From Absidia repens (lineage: Eukaryota > Mucoromycota > Mucoromycetes > Mucorales > Cunninghamellaceae), in NCBI GenBank assembly GCA_002105175.1, contig MCGE01000008.1, positions 1,364,001 to 1,428,000 of the forward strand: a stretch of DNA of 64,000 bases, written 5' to 3'. How positions within the stretch are numbered: the stretch's first letter is position 1; each line of letters starts with the position of its first letter. Position numbers and translations under genes: made by a program. Below the pieces are notes generated by a model. That model had not been told where the DNA came from, did no database searches, and saw only the letters and a program-made list of their open reading frames with translations. Shown one piece after another: positions 1 to 13,020 of the stretch.

Positions 1-188
1 AAGGTTAATAGGCCAATAATTTCAGTTTTTACTGCTCTCGCCATTATATTTGAGACTCCCCCTTTTTTTCGTTCTTTCCTTTTTTTTTTATTCTTTTCTT
101 CTTTAATTCTCGCCACCCCGCATTACTCCACCCGTAGCAAACCCCTCCTTTTATATATATTTATATACCATATTATAATAGAAAGTTC

Positions 189-3100
189 ATGACTCTCTTT
201 GTTTCGGGTCATCCTTGTCCCCCTACTTCTCCAACACGAACCTTGAAATCTGAACAAAATGACACTATAGATTATCTTGACCCCCTCTTCCCCGATATCA
301 TATCTTCACATCCCGTTGACGACTTCTCAATACAGTCTTATCTTGAACATGATATGCCATCTCCATCTTCCGCGTCCAGTGTCCATGATACTCCCTCTGC
401 TCTTACAACGCCATCACCTGCAAGTCAATACGACGTGCTTCAGACCGATAAGCATATCTCGCCAGCCGACCTACTAACCGCAGAGGTACGTACACTCTCT
501 ATATAAATATATTCCAAGTACAGCTTCCGTCCACTTTTTGGTAACCTCTCTTTCTTTATCTTTTCCTATTTTTTCATATACCGCAGAACCCAAACATGAT
601 TCATTCCACTTTGTCAATGCCTGACAGTTATCACCACCTTACCTCAGAATACTATGCACGAAACAACAATACATTGTAAGTTATATATACATATCTCGAA
701 TGATACTCTCTTTACTCATTTTATATGAAAATAGTCATACCAACGACCATCATTCAACTCCACCTCCTATCAATGCTACTATGAACCATTTGAACAACAG
801 CGCCACTTCTTTGTTGGATAACACGTAATGATATATATATATATATATATAATGCTTTATTGTTTTCCCTTTTTGTATATTACTAACAAGTCGTATGTGT
901 ATATAGGTTACAAATCCGTGTACTGGGTATTCCGAGCCTTGGGGCCAAATCTCGTGTGGAAACTCAAATTAAACTGGTCATCCAATTGCTGTCATCCGCT
1001 GGCGGCAAAGCTCCTAACTGGTCTTATGTCCGTTTACCTGAACATTTGCTAGCAAGATCAAAACTACGAAAAACGCAACAGCAACAACAGCATCAGCAAA
1101 AACAAATGGATGGAAGTGTAGCAACAATGGTCTCAGATGAATCCAAAGTCCTGTCACTTGATGCCAAGGTCATTTGTTCCACTGATGAAGAGAAATCTGT
1201 CCGTATGTGCCATGGCTGTGTCCGACGAGAAGTAAGTTAAATAGCTACAAATTTGTAGAGTATCACTCACGTTTTGTTTTATCTAGCGCAAGAGGGCTGA
1301 GCGCACCAAGGATGGAAAACCACGCTATGAATCAGATGCTCTTGGATATGACATTCAACAACAATCTGACTATACCATGGAAAGTGATCGTGATCGTATC
1401 CTGCTATTCAATTGTAGCTCTATGGTTAACTTCAGCTCCGGTGACGCTATACTCCCTACTCGCATTACATGCTATTGTAGACATCACAATGAAAAGATCG
1501 GATTCAGGTAAAAACAAGAACACTGCCATAAAATGGGGTGAAACACGAACGTAATTATTACAAATATACTAATTTGTATATTGCTATCTTTTATTCTCAG
1601 AATTCAATTTGTCATGCGAAATCATCACGGATATGTCATTGCCAGAGGCTGCTCTCCACCTATCATGATTACCGATGACCACAAAAGCTCGAAGCACCGA
1701 AACAACAGCATCTCACAACCAAACACACCAAGCGATACTAACAGCATTAACGTGACAAGAAAACGTGGACGAACCGACTATGAAAGTCCGCCAATGCTAG
1801 AGACTCCAGCACTTTCGCCGCGTGGCTCACTGTCTGACAACAACAATGCGCCCATCACTACCACAATGGCACCTCTCGTTTTGGATCCAACAGCTTCATT
1901 TGGGATTCCATCTTCGGCTTCAAGCCCGTATCCGCATGAACGTACTTCACCATCAACCGATAGCTCCGAAACATCTAACCGCCTATTATCGCCATCGTCA
2001 CAAACGATTACCATTGGAAATAGTGATCCTACTGCTATGACGCCTCTTGCCGATGCCGAGACACAGCCCTATTTAGATACGCTCCAAAAAAGCAACGCAC
2101 CGCCATCAACCATCACCGATTTATTGAACTCAAACCCGACCCATCGTATCGACTGCCAAAACAACAACAATCCCACTTTACCCATCAGCAACTACGGCGC
2201 CAACCACAACCATGGTGACGGTGGTGATACCAATGAATATGGTGATGAAGCGTGGCCCAACCAGCGACGACGACGGGTGATGTTAAACAACGGTGGTGGC
2301 GGTTATACGTCAGATGATTCTCCTTCTTTGTGGCGACGAACGGAACAACACCCACAACCTCAATTGGAACGTCTTGTGCCCATCCAGGGTCCTACCTATG
2401 GCGGCGTTGAAGTCACAATTCTTGGATCCGGGTTCTATCGAGGGTTAACATGTCTTTTTGGCGAACATGCTGCCAGTACTGTGTATTGGAATCCAAATAC
2501 GCTTGTGTGTGTCCTTCCGCCGGCTGCCGTTGCTGGTCCTGTTGTGGTCTCCTTCAAAGAACACCCGATTGTATTGGAAGGTCAAGATGTCACTTTGTTT
2601 ACCTATTTTGATGCAAGTGACCAGGCGTTGTTGGAATTGGCGTTACAGGTCGTGGGACTGAAAATGACAGGAAAGTTACATGATGCGAAACATATTGCCA
2701 TGCTTATCGTTCGCGGTGACCAGCAAAATACCCAACAACAACAACAACAACAACATGGAACGAATTATTCGGGGCAACAACAACAAACATTGACAGACAT
2801 ACCATATGAAACTGACGATAATGAGGATGATGATGCCGATGATGACAATCGATCAATGTTGTCGAATGGTAGTAGCGACGACGACGACAAGGATTCTTTG
2901 GATGCGTGGTCTTGGCGTGAAGGTGAAGATCTGGAAAGTCGTATCATCAATGCACTTGAAGCTTCCGACGCACATGATGTGATGCATACCAACACAAGCG
3001 GACATACCATGCTGCACTTAGCGGTGTTACTACGTTACGGAGCGCTGGCAAAAGTATTACTCAAGAAGATGTCTGGCCAACCTATCGACCCTTCCGACCG

Positions 3101-3711
3101 AAATGGGTGCACGCCTCTTCACTTCGCATGTCTCCAAAACAATGCCCCTATGGTTCAGCTCTTATTGGATGCTGGTGCCCAACCCACAGAAAAATGCAGT
3201 GTTGGATCTACTTTGGAATTGGCCACCGATGGCTCTGTACGTTCCCTCCTGCTTCAATCACTTTCAACCACACTGTTATCATCATCCATACCATCTAACA
3301 ACTCAATACAAGCATCAGCAATACCAGCACCAACACCAATACAACTGCAGCCACCATTACAAAGACGCCATAGCCTTAAAACTCATCTACGCAAATTCTA
3401 TACATTGAAACAATGCAGTGACGATGCAACTTCTGGACAAGTTGTCGATAACCTGGAGCACAATGGATTAGGCTTTGCTCAATACAAACATGATCGCAGG
3501 CTTTACTTGTTTTGGTTACCGCTACTGATAGGTAATAACGTTTTAGACCACTTTCCATAGTGTGCTAATTTTTTTTTTGTTTGCTTGTCTGTATACAGTC
3601 ACTATAGGTCTTCTCTATTATCAAGTACTAGGCGATCGAACACTAATGACTTTATTACAGGACATGATTCCCTTCCAGCGACATGGATTGTCATCTATTG
3701 TAGGATATTAG
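189..3711 (+). CDS. SPT23/MGA2-like ER-membrane-bound transcription factor
   Basis: Seven exons (189-485, 587-675, 735-824, 907-1231, 1287-1507, 1601-3531, 3599-3711) give 1,021 aa in frame. In order I see an N-terminal conserved block (LQIRVLGIPSLGAKSRVETQ, encoded from 907), long Ser/Thr/Asn-rich linkers, an IPT/TIG immunoglobulin-like fold at about residues 596-690 (starting LVPIQGPTYGGVEVTILGSG), an acidic stretch, two ankyrin repeats at about 802-870 (TMLHLAVLLRYG, TPLHFACLQNN), and one C-terminal membrane segment at about 972-996 that is split by the last intron. This order is that of yeast Spt23/Mga2. Those proteins sit in the ER membrane, sense lipid packing, and are ubiquitinated by Rsp5 and clipped by the proteasome to release an activator of the OLE1 desaturase gene. 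The length is close to the yeast proteins (about 1,080-1,110). I see no PPxY in it. Family confidence is high; the target genes are inferred from yeast. Confidence 0.88.
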
Positions 3712-6700
3712 TAGTGTCTTCCCCCCCCCTCATTCATTCCCTCTTCTTCATATTGATATCTATCTATCTTTCTTTTTTTATATTTTTATATCTATTTTTT
3801 TACATTTCTTGCTGGTGACACGATTTATATATTGTTTTCTTCTACCCTTCCTCCTCATATTTTTATTGTATTAACTGGATACCTATTATTTTTGTTAAAT
3901 AAAACTTTGATTTTTCTCCCTTGTATATGTAATGTGTCCCTCTCATTTCCACTTTTATCACCCTGCTCAGCCCTTCATGACTCTTGTTTCTTTGATGTCA
4001 CTCTCACGGTTACATGTAAGGTAAACAATAAAAGTAATAATATACTTTATTACAAGGTTAAGCTCACTCATTTTTCCTTTTAGTTACGGCATAAATTTCT
4101 AGTGCTTGGATTGATTGATAAGGATAAAATTAAGGAACATATTTGTATAAGGTAAGATAAAGAAAGAAATAGACTCAGAGGGATCCTATTGTCTGTGTGT
4201 ATGGGAACAAACAAATAAAAAAAAATTGACTTGGTATCACACCTCTGCATATAGAATCTTCTTTTTTTTTTGATATGGTTTTGAGACAAGAATATGCGTA
4301 GAACAAGAATATTTCTCACTCTCCAGGTTTTATATATCAACATATTTGGTGGCAAACTCAATATGGTGCTTTCCTTATGTTTGGAGGGTAAGGCATGTAC
4401 TGCACACAAAAGAATTAAAGTTGACAATTTCGGGATTAATGTGTTTATTTATATGTATAAAGCTTATGGAATCGTTTACTTCCGTTCATTCCGACGCTTT
4501 TGACAGCATATCATGAAACAAACAACAAATGTATATCCGTCATACTGTTTTCCACCCTGACTATTTCTTGCTAGTATTTTCTTTGCTTTATGTATTGGCG
4601 TATTGGCTGGCGGATGCTATTGCACCTTTCAAACGGCATGGCCAGCTGTTTCAAGCTAAACCACGAATGCTTTTCCTTCGGCTGCCCTCTCTGATGATTT
4701 CCTTCCTTTCTAGTGTAGAGCTCCCCCCACCCCTCCTTTACTTTTTGTTTCATTTTATGACATTATAAATATTATTTCTCCCTATTTTCTTTCAATTTTT
4801 AAATTTGTATATATTTTATTCTTTAAGATATTCATATCAATAAAAACAATGCACTTTTTTTCCTCGCCTTAAAAATATGATAATTATCTGCGGTTCTTGG
4901 GTGATGTAGGTTTTTTTTTTTTCAATATTCTACAAGAGGAACGATTGACTAAACTTGACCCAATTGCTCTAACTTGTCTGCAAATATATCAAGATAAGAA
5001 AACAATTATGTTGACTATGTTGAATAGTGGATGTTACTATCATAAAAAGGTAACAACTATGATGCTGATATTGTATCGTGTTCATAGTTGATCCACCAAA
5101 AAGATTCATCTCATCTTTAAATCCCGCCCACGTGAATTTTTATTTACTCCCATTCGTTACTTTTCTCTCTCTTTCCTTTTCTTTTCTTTTTTTTTTTTTT
5201 TTTGTTATCCCTTCATCATTCAACTTCTTTGCGGTTATGCTGGATTTAGATTAGCTTCAGGACAAGTTTAGAAGGGGTTTCAGCTCAGGGAGTGTAAGAT
5301 GCATTGGGAAACCCTTTCATTTTGGATTCAGGATTTGGGACTAGCATCAATTGGCTTTCTGCAACCTCCATTAGCTTAGTTTAGTATTAGTTTGCCCATA
5401 GTTTGTATTTATACATGAATAAAATATGTATTCTTTTTACTTGTTTTAACGAAAAAAGATACCATTAGTCTCTCTCATGTTTTGTACAATAGATCCAGAT
5501 TTTACCATCTCACTGTCTGGATTCTTGTTGACCAATGTCGCACTTCAATACTAGATGTCATTCAGTCTTTCTCATGCCTTGTATATAATATTGTCTCCCA
5601 TTTTACAATTGTACCTTTAGATTAGTGCTGGTTATTCTTCCAATCTCCCCAGTATTCTCCCTCAAGGTTCCCGCAATAGAGATCCTTCCATTAAAAGAAT
5701 ACCTTGTTACAATAAAACCTCCACATCCTTAGTTTTAGTAGTTCTCAATATGCTTCAATAAAACATGCCTATTTATTAACAATAATCTGACCATTTAAAT
5801 AATAAACAATATCGCTATTGTAGCTGTTTTGTGGATGTCCTAGCAAACACTTGTATAATGCAACCCACATTTTTTTTTTCGACCCAATCATATAAACTGA
5901 TCTAGTGGATCGTGCTGTGTGTGTAGCCGACGTTTTTTGCTGTTACTTTCGAGCATATCTCTGTGAGTATTCACGCACCCCGCTTTACCAAGACCTAGTG
6001 ACTGGTTGTCAATTTTACGTTACTTGATATGAAACGTGGCCCTATTTTTTCTCTACCGTTGATATCAATCAAACCTGGACCCCTGCCACCGGCGTAACCT
6101 TCACGAGGCAAGACATCTTATCCAGCTCGTTCATTTTTGCTTAATTTTTTTGCATGTGGAAGAAAAAATGAAGTCCAGTCGAACCCTAGGAGGTCTCCTA
6201 TTTCAAGCGCAAAATAGTGAGGGAAGGGTCTAATTTCATTCAAAAACCACATTTCAGCAGCTCCTTCACCCCCTCCCCCTGATAGTTAACAGATTAATTT
6301 TTTGCATATGTGAATTTGGATACAAAAAATATTACAATAACCACAGGTCAAAATTTTTTTCGAATAGATTACTTGCAGACTACCTTTACACCGTCAAAGC
6401 AGAATCAAGATCAGTCACTGGTAGGATTCATTCTAGATTTGAAATATTTTGGATATTTTGACCTCCCTCATTATCAAATACGCCCAGCCGTATAATTTAT
6501 GCAGAATGTCTTCAGCATTTTGATGTTTTTGCATGTCCCTTTTTTTTTTTTCAGGAGCATTGAATTTCTGTGTAGTTCAATTTCTAATCTTCCCCTCCCT
6601 TCTGAGATAGACACTACCTCCCCGCACCCGAGTATCAGATAATCTGCGCATGACAGAAGGTGATTGTCACTGCATAACTTTTTTCTTTCTTTCACAAAGG

Positions 6701-6927
6701 TTCCAATAAATCCCAGGAGAGCAAAATACAATCTACACACGTCCTTTTCAATACAACAACACAGAATCCCTCTACCGACCATGTCTTAACCTTTCCCTGC
6801 CCGTCATAAGTCGATCTATCTATTTTCAATGCAACTATCGTGCCGAGTAATACCCAGATCACGATCTACCATTTATTTCATAGAAGAATAAATATCTAAG
6901 ATCAAATTAAAACTAAATCATACTAAT
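3712..6927. other. intergenic, AT-rich, with repeat copy A
   Basis: No convincing gene on either strand. Short open frames here are T-rich or lack homology that I recognise. The stretch between about 5080 and 5900 is one copy of the dispersed repeat family described separately. Both flanking genes end into this spacer (convergent), so it holds two 3' ends; AATAAA-type signals lie at about 3898 and 4028. Confidence 0.6.
5080..5900 (+). repeat. dispersed repeat family, copy A (forward)
   Basis: Starts near AAATCCCGCCCACGTGAAT at about 5118. It then has a pyrimidine/poly-T tract, the block TTTCAGCTCAGGGAGTGTAA with ATGCATTGGGAAACCC, and then several degenerate units of about 110 bp built on AATAAAATATG, CTCTCATGTTTTGTACAAT and ATTTTACAAT. 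It matches copies B and C in the same orientation and D, E and F in the opposite one. No coding capacity is seen. Edges are approximate. Confidence 0.75.
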
Positions 6928-7884
6928 CTATTCCGATTTTTTGACAGCACCCTTGAAGTATTTCTTGCGCTGCACCAACATGTGAGAGAACAAAACAGGG
7001 AAGCCTGTGTGCATGCATGCATAAAAACGAGGATCAGTTATTCAGTCAGTCTGTCAATCGATCGCATATGAAGTTCTCCCCTTCCCCCCCCTCTTTTTTT
7101 TAATCTTTTTATTCTTTACCTGGAGCATAGGTCAAGGCGGCAGCGATCAAAAAGTAGTAGTAAAAAGGTGATATTTTGGAGGCATAAGGCAAGGATTGGT
7201 AGATCATCATCAATTCCGAAGAAACACCAAGAGGATACAGGACCAAGAAGAAATTGTAACGAGCCCATGAGATAATGCCAGGGACGGAGCCGGTTTTCAA
7301 GTTGAAAGCATAGAAACTGTATCGTACGAGTTCAGCAATACACCAAGCAATGATCATGGTGGTGTAAGATCCATGGGTATGAATTTCGGGAAACATGTAG
7401 TTGACACCCCATACTAATAAAAGGCGAGATAACACTTGCATCAACGTCGTCATAAAAGGAGCACGAACCCAACCAACTACACTATGGAAAACCTATCATG
7501 GTGACGGGAGAGGAGAGAGAGAGAGAGGATGTTAGTAACAAGTCCGTTTTTTTTTTTCATGGTTGGAGTGTATGTGCCATGTTGAGCTTACTTCAAAGAG
7601 AGCAGCCGTTTGCACTACTTGTAAAAGAGGCCAAGTGACTTCAAACACACCACGCCAGTCACCATTGGATTTGATAAGTTCAGCGATAGCCAATTGAAGA
7701 ACATAGAGCCAGCCACACCACGATACCACATTGTACGCAAGTAAATATGTTGGGATGAAGCCACTGGCTGGCTTTTTTGTCGATGGGGTAGAAGAGGCTA
7801 AAGTAACGAAAAAATAATAGATATTGATCAGTCTATGCTACTTTGTATCTCTTATCAATCTAATATCATACCTTTTCCTGGCAT
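6928..7884 (-). CDS. PHS1: very-long-chain (3R)-3-hydroxyacyl-CoA dehydratase (PTPLA/PHS1 family)
   Basis: Four exons on the minus strand (7884-7872, 7797-7592, 7492-7120, 7004-6928) give 222 aa, the usual size. The first exon is only 13 nt and encodes MPGK plus one base. Family landmarks are GFIPTYLLAYNVVSWCGW near the N-terminus, FEVFHSVVGWVRAP, TTLMQVLSRLLLVWGV, WCIAELVRYSFY, RYNFFLVLYPLGVSSELM (carrying the Tyr and Glu that form the active site in yeast Phs1), and PGFPVLFSHMLVQRKK at the C-terminus. The protein is a six-helix ER membrane enzyme that removes water from 3-hydroxyacyl-CoA, the third step of the fatty-acid elongation cycle. The Lys-rich tail is consistent with ER retention. 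It converges on the SPT23/MGA2-like gene, also a lipid-homeostasis gene. Confidence 0.93.
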
Positions 7885-9304
7885 TATTAATCTAGAAGAA
7901 CAAGAATGAGTGATTAAAAAAAAAAAAAAATCAAAATAAAGGGCGGACGTTAAATCCAGAAGCGTCTGTCAAATTCCCCAAGAATTGTGAGTGCTGGGGA
8001 ATTTTCTCCCTGTTGAGGATTTGCACGCGCTTCTTTGTCAATCCTTTTTTTTTTGGTGACCCTTCCACCTTGGCTGGATACTATTTGTGAGTGAACTCAA
8101 AAAATTTATATTGCATAAAACACCAAAAAACCTATTGATTTTCTACGTCTTTTTTATATTTGATACAGCGAAATCTTTATGCTAATCAATGTAAATACTA
8201 GGTATCTCCGTCTGCAAATGACGATACGGTAAAGCATTATATGCAAATGTAAAAAGAATCAACTATAGAATTATTCACTCCTCTCTTACCATGCTTTCTA
8301 GGTCTGCAGCTTGGAACACACCAACTGCCCTGCCCCCACCATCCCAACACATAATGCTGGACTGATATGACATAAAAAAAACCGATCAAAAGACCTTTGA
8401 ATGACAATCGGATTTTTCATGGGAAAAATTCAGTTGCAATTCCTTTACAAGCCGGCTGTCAAATTCTAACTACTCTTCCTCCTTTAGGATCACATGTATT
8501 CGCCTGAACGACATGACTCATAAATAAACAACAATAACAAAGGATGGATCGGCACATCACTGCAGAAAGCCCATTGAGATATATGTGCTATGTGGGATGG
8601 GAACAGCATGTTTTGGCCAAAAAAAAGAAAAAACGCCTTCCTTAATGGTGCCCTTGAGGATGAAACGCTTAGATAAAATTCGACTATATACTTGAAACTC
8701 TTGCAACAAAGTAGTTTGCGTCTGGTTAGAATTTGACTGACTTGCGGGAGGGTGCGCGGTGATTTGGCTGACTTTTTAGGCTTTATTTTCCCGCTGTCTG
8801 GTTTTATTGCAGTTATATGGTAGTGTGAACTTTCTTTATCTGATGTTATTTTTTGTTTTTATCGGTGTTTTTTTGTGCCAATACTTTTCAATAAAAGCCT
8901 TTTTTATTTCACCCATCATGTTGATTTTTTTTTAACTTCCCCTTTCTGGTGATCGATTTTGTTTGTGCGGAACGATATCGAACATGTTATTTATTTACTT
9001 GGGCGTAAATGTGTGTGTATATGTGTGTGTGTGTCCATTCTGTTTTTTTTTATATGTAGTGCAATACCAGTGTATAATACGGTATAAGGGTCCGTGTGTC
9101 AAAAAGGGTAAATAAAAAGAAAACAGGGAATGATTAGCTGCATTCATCTGATTGGCTAAGCGTAATTCCATCTGATAATCAATCCGAAATCCCAATTCCA
9201 TGTCTAAGTTTTTTTTTGTTTCTTTTTATTGATATTTTTTTTTCTGTGTTTTTTATTTTTATTTTTTGCTTCACTTTGTTACACCCCCCACCTCCTTCAC
9301 AAGC
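7885..9304. other. intergenic between divergent PHS1 and MFS genes
   Basis: About 1.4 kb upstream of both genes. It must hold both promoters. I see homopolymer A/T tracts and a CT/T-rich stretch just before the start at 9305, typical of fungal 5' regions, and a short GT-rich run at about 9010-9033. No gene recognised. Confidence 0.5.
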
Positions 9305-11375
9305 ATGCCTAATGAATATATAGACCAGGAAACAACTCCTTTACTTCACGCTGATCACCATAACCAACAACAACAATTACCAAAAACTGTAACACCTTCC
9401 CGACCGCCATGTTGTAGTCGCAACGGAGGCACCAACCACCCATCAACAGCAGTTTGTTGCTCATCGAAAAATAAAACCTCACCAAATCCTCCTGTGGATG
9501 ACGAAGACTATTGTCATTTAGCAGATCAGAAATGGGAATACAAGGCTGTGGCCTTATTATGTGCTCTTCTCATTGCAGGTAAATTCATCTGATCATGTCA
9601 ATTCACCCAACATGTATATCAAAAATGTAATGTATAGCTCACCTTTTTTTTTTTTTTTTTATATTTATCATTCCATATAAATAATAGTTGGCTCTCATTT
9701 TGCAGCCCATACCCTTGGTGCGATGAAGAATACCATCAAAGAGGTAAGAGTAAAAAGTACCTAGGGAGTGGATGAGTCCATTAATTACTTATATCACCCA
9801 TGATTTTGTTTATTTCGTAGCAATTCCAAATTAGCAATGCCGAATATGGAGTGATTCAATCTAGTGTGGCTATTGTGAACACCGTTCTACCCGTTGTGGG
9901 AGGCATTTTTGTTGACGCTTTTGGTACCATCCCCGGATCTTTACTCACCACGTTTTTGATCACGTCTGGGAACATCTTGGTCGCCTTATCCATCTCGTCC
10001 AACAATCTGACGATGCTGATCATGGGGCGTGTCTTTTATGGTATCGGCAGTGGTACAGTGGTCATCGTACAAGAAACAATCCTTAGTCAGTGGTTCCGTG
10101 GTCGTAGTTTAGCAGGTGTGATTGCCTTGATGCTCACCGTCAGTCGTCTGGCTTCCTTTACTGCTCAAGCCATCGTCGTACCCATCGCCGATTGGACCGG
10201 ATGGTATGGTTATGGCTTTTGGGTAAGTGGTGATAATACTCATACACAACAACAAGACAATATATATATATATATATTCATACTAACGTTCATCATCTTC
10301 TATGATATTAGTTCTGTGCCATGTTGTGTATCTTCTCTTTCATCGTCAATTTGATTTATATTGCACTTTTACGATCTGTTTCTAATCCATCAGCAGTGGC
10401 ATGTCGCAAACAAACTGAGGTCATCAAACGGAAAAAATCGTTTAGTTGGAAAAAATTGATGTTTTTCCCTCATTCGTATTGGTTGATTGCTGCCATGGAA
10501 TTCTTCCTTGGTGGTGGATGGGGATGTTTTCTACATATCAACAGGTAATATATATATATATATAAGTGGTGGAAATATTGACAAAGTAGCTCATCTATCA
10601 TTTGCCATATTTCTTATTCTGTCTTGTCTTATGCAGTGAATTCGTCAAGTTCCGATTCGATTACTCCAACGCTCATTCGGCAGCAACAGCAAGTGTTGCT
10701 CAAATTCTTCCCGTCTTCTTGATGCCTTTCTTGGGAATGTGTGTAGATAAATATGGGAAACGAACTTGGATGAGTAAGTTTTGATATATATATAATTACT
10801 AGAAAGGTGTATTCACATTCGATTTTTTATAATTGTTACTATTATGGTGATGATTAGTGGTTGGCAGTGGTGTTTCTATGCTTATCTCCATGTTACTTTT
10901 GGGATACACCAATGTTACTCCCTTGGTTGGCATGCTACTCTTCAGTCTTAGTTTGTCTTTGGGACCAGTGGGTCTTGTGTCATCCATCCCTGTGATTCTG
11001 CCTTTGAGTCTAGTTGGGAGTGCCCTTGGTACCGTCAAGAGCGGGACGAATATTGGGCTGGCGTTATTTGACATCGTTACGGGCTGGTTACAGGATCAAG
11101 ATGTAAACAAGGGCTACGACAACGTGATCCTATTTTTCATTGGTATCTCAGTAGCCGCCATCCTTTGTGGTTTGCTATTGACCTATATGGATCATCACAC
11201 TTACAACAACATCTTGGATAGATCAGCACGGGAAGCGCACCGCATAAATGAAAACAAACTCTCCAATGCCGTACCATTACATCAAAACAATGCCAATTGG
11301 ATCTACTGTGGAATATATCTAGCACTGGCTGTTATTACTTGGATATTGTTCTTCCATTTTGTGTTGTTCATTTAA
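9305..11375 (+). CDS. major facilitator superfamily transporter (MFSD1-like)
   Basis: Six exons (9305-9578, 9688-9743, 9821-10222, 10312-10544, 10637-10773, 10858-11375) give 539 aa. The cytosolic N-terminus has ETTPLL, an acidic dileucine-type motif often used for vacuole/lysosome sorting. About twelve hydrophobic segments follow. MFS signatures are visible: GGIFVDAFG after segment 2 (loop 2-3), GRVFYGIGSGTVVIVQE in segment 4, RGRSLAGVIAL, and GMCVDKYGKRTWM after segment 8. The combination NAEYGVIQSSVAIVNTVLP and GSALGTVKSGTNIGLALFD resembles the MFSD1/fungal MFS_1 group. Substrate unknown. I chose the first ATG at 9305; the frame is open further upstream but without ATG. Confidence 0.85.
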
Positions 11376-11671
11376 CTCCACCCCCCTTTTTTTGTTGATT
11401 TATTAGTTTATTCATTTCTTAATGATATTACTACCTTTGAATTTATTTTACCATGCTCCACTTTATACCCTATCTTTCACATCCTCCCTTCAACCTCACA
11501 TATACTTGTCTTTTATCAAAAAATCCTTAGACTGTAATAAAAAACTTGATAGCGACTGACTTTGAAAACAAAACTCAAGTCAGGAGCTGCCGAAGTAAAA
11601 ATCTTACTCTATCGCTTCTCTCTATTTTTTTTTTTTTTTTTTTTTTTTTCCATTATTAGTTTTTACATATC

Positions 11672-12808
11672 ATGTCTGAACGTAAAGTATTGAACAAATA
11701 CTTCCCTCCTAATTTCGATCCTGCAAAGATCCCCAAACAGTAAGTCATCAAGGATTGCATACTAGGACTAGTTTAATAAATAATACTCTTCGTTTTATTT
11801 TTTATTTACATTATAGAACAAAGCCAAAGGATCTTCAACATAAAGTACGTCTTATGGCACCTTTCTCTATGCGATGTGAAAGCTGTGGTGAATATATATA
11901 CAAGGGAAAAAAGTTCAACGCAAGAAAAGAAACTGTGGTAGGGGAAAAATATCTCTCCATTCAAGTTTTCCGGTTTTACATTAGGTAAAAAGTGATCAGA
12001 TCCGACCAAATGACATATTAACATTTCCTTCTTTTTCATTAGATGTCCACGGTGCTCGGCTGAAATCACCTTCAAGACGGATCCTCAGAACAGCGATTAT
12101 GTAGCGGAAAACGGTGTCAGTCGTAACTTTGAACCATGGCGTGGCGATGATGGCACGGTGGTAGCGGACGAAGACGATGAAGAACAAGAAGATGCCATGG
12201 CGTCGTTAGAAAGCCGTACGTTGGATTCGAAACGGGAAATGGAGATCATGGATGCCTTGGACGAAATTCGTACACGCAACGCACGTAGTGAACGTGTCAG
12301 TGTGGATGATGTTTTGGATCAGTATTCGAACGAGGTCAAGGAACAAGTGCAACAACGGTTGACGGCGGAAGAGGAACGGGACAACGAAGAAGCCGCCGCC
12401 GCATTCAAATCAGCAGATGGCGCTACCGTACGCAAAATCGATCCGGCGTCGTCTTTGGCAGAACAACCGGTGGATGCAATTTCGCTTGTACGTCAGCAAC
12501 AGCAACAGCGCTTGGAGAAAAATAATAGGATGGCCGCCGGCGACCAAGAAGCAACAGCAGCCGTCATCAACGGTGGTGGGGCGTTTGCAAAACCATCAGC
12601 ATTCAAACGGAAAAACGATCAGTCATCATCATCATCATCATCACCATCGTCGCCTGGTAATAAGTTTGGCATTGTCGTCAAGAAGAAAAAGGTGGACTCC
12701 ACACCTATCGCAGCAAAGAAACAAAATCATACCCAAGCGAAACCTCAAACCAATGCACTGTCCATGTTGGCCTCTTACGACGACGATGATGATTCGGATT
12801 CGGATTAA
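11672..12808 (+). CDS. YJU2: pre-mRNA splicing factor YJU2 (CCDC94/CWC16 family)
   Basis: Three exons (11672-11739, 11817-11984, 12043-12808) give 333 aa. The N-terminus, [20 protein letters not shown], is almost diagnostic for Yju2. The zinc-binding pairs CESC (in [20 protein letters not shown]) and CPRC (in [20 protein letters not shown]) are both present; the second pair begins exactly at the exon 2/3 junction. The family is a step-one splicing factor of the NineTeen complex that joins the activated spliceosome and helps dock the branch helix. The C-terminal half is charged, low-complexity and Ser/Gln-rich, with a basic stretch (VVKKKKVD) that could be a nuclear localisation signal and an acidic DDDDDSDSD tail. 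Confidence 0.95.
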
Positions 12809-12956
12809 CTGTTAGCTTAGACTTTTAGATTATTCATACTAGCTTAGTTTGTAGTATCACAGTCTATTGTTTACCAATAAAAAAATAAATCATCTCGTTA
12901 TATCATTTATTTTGGGCTCTTTGTTATGTATGCGTATGATTGTGTATATATGTGTT

Positions 12957-13020
<64 letters not shown>

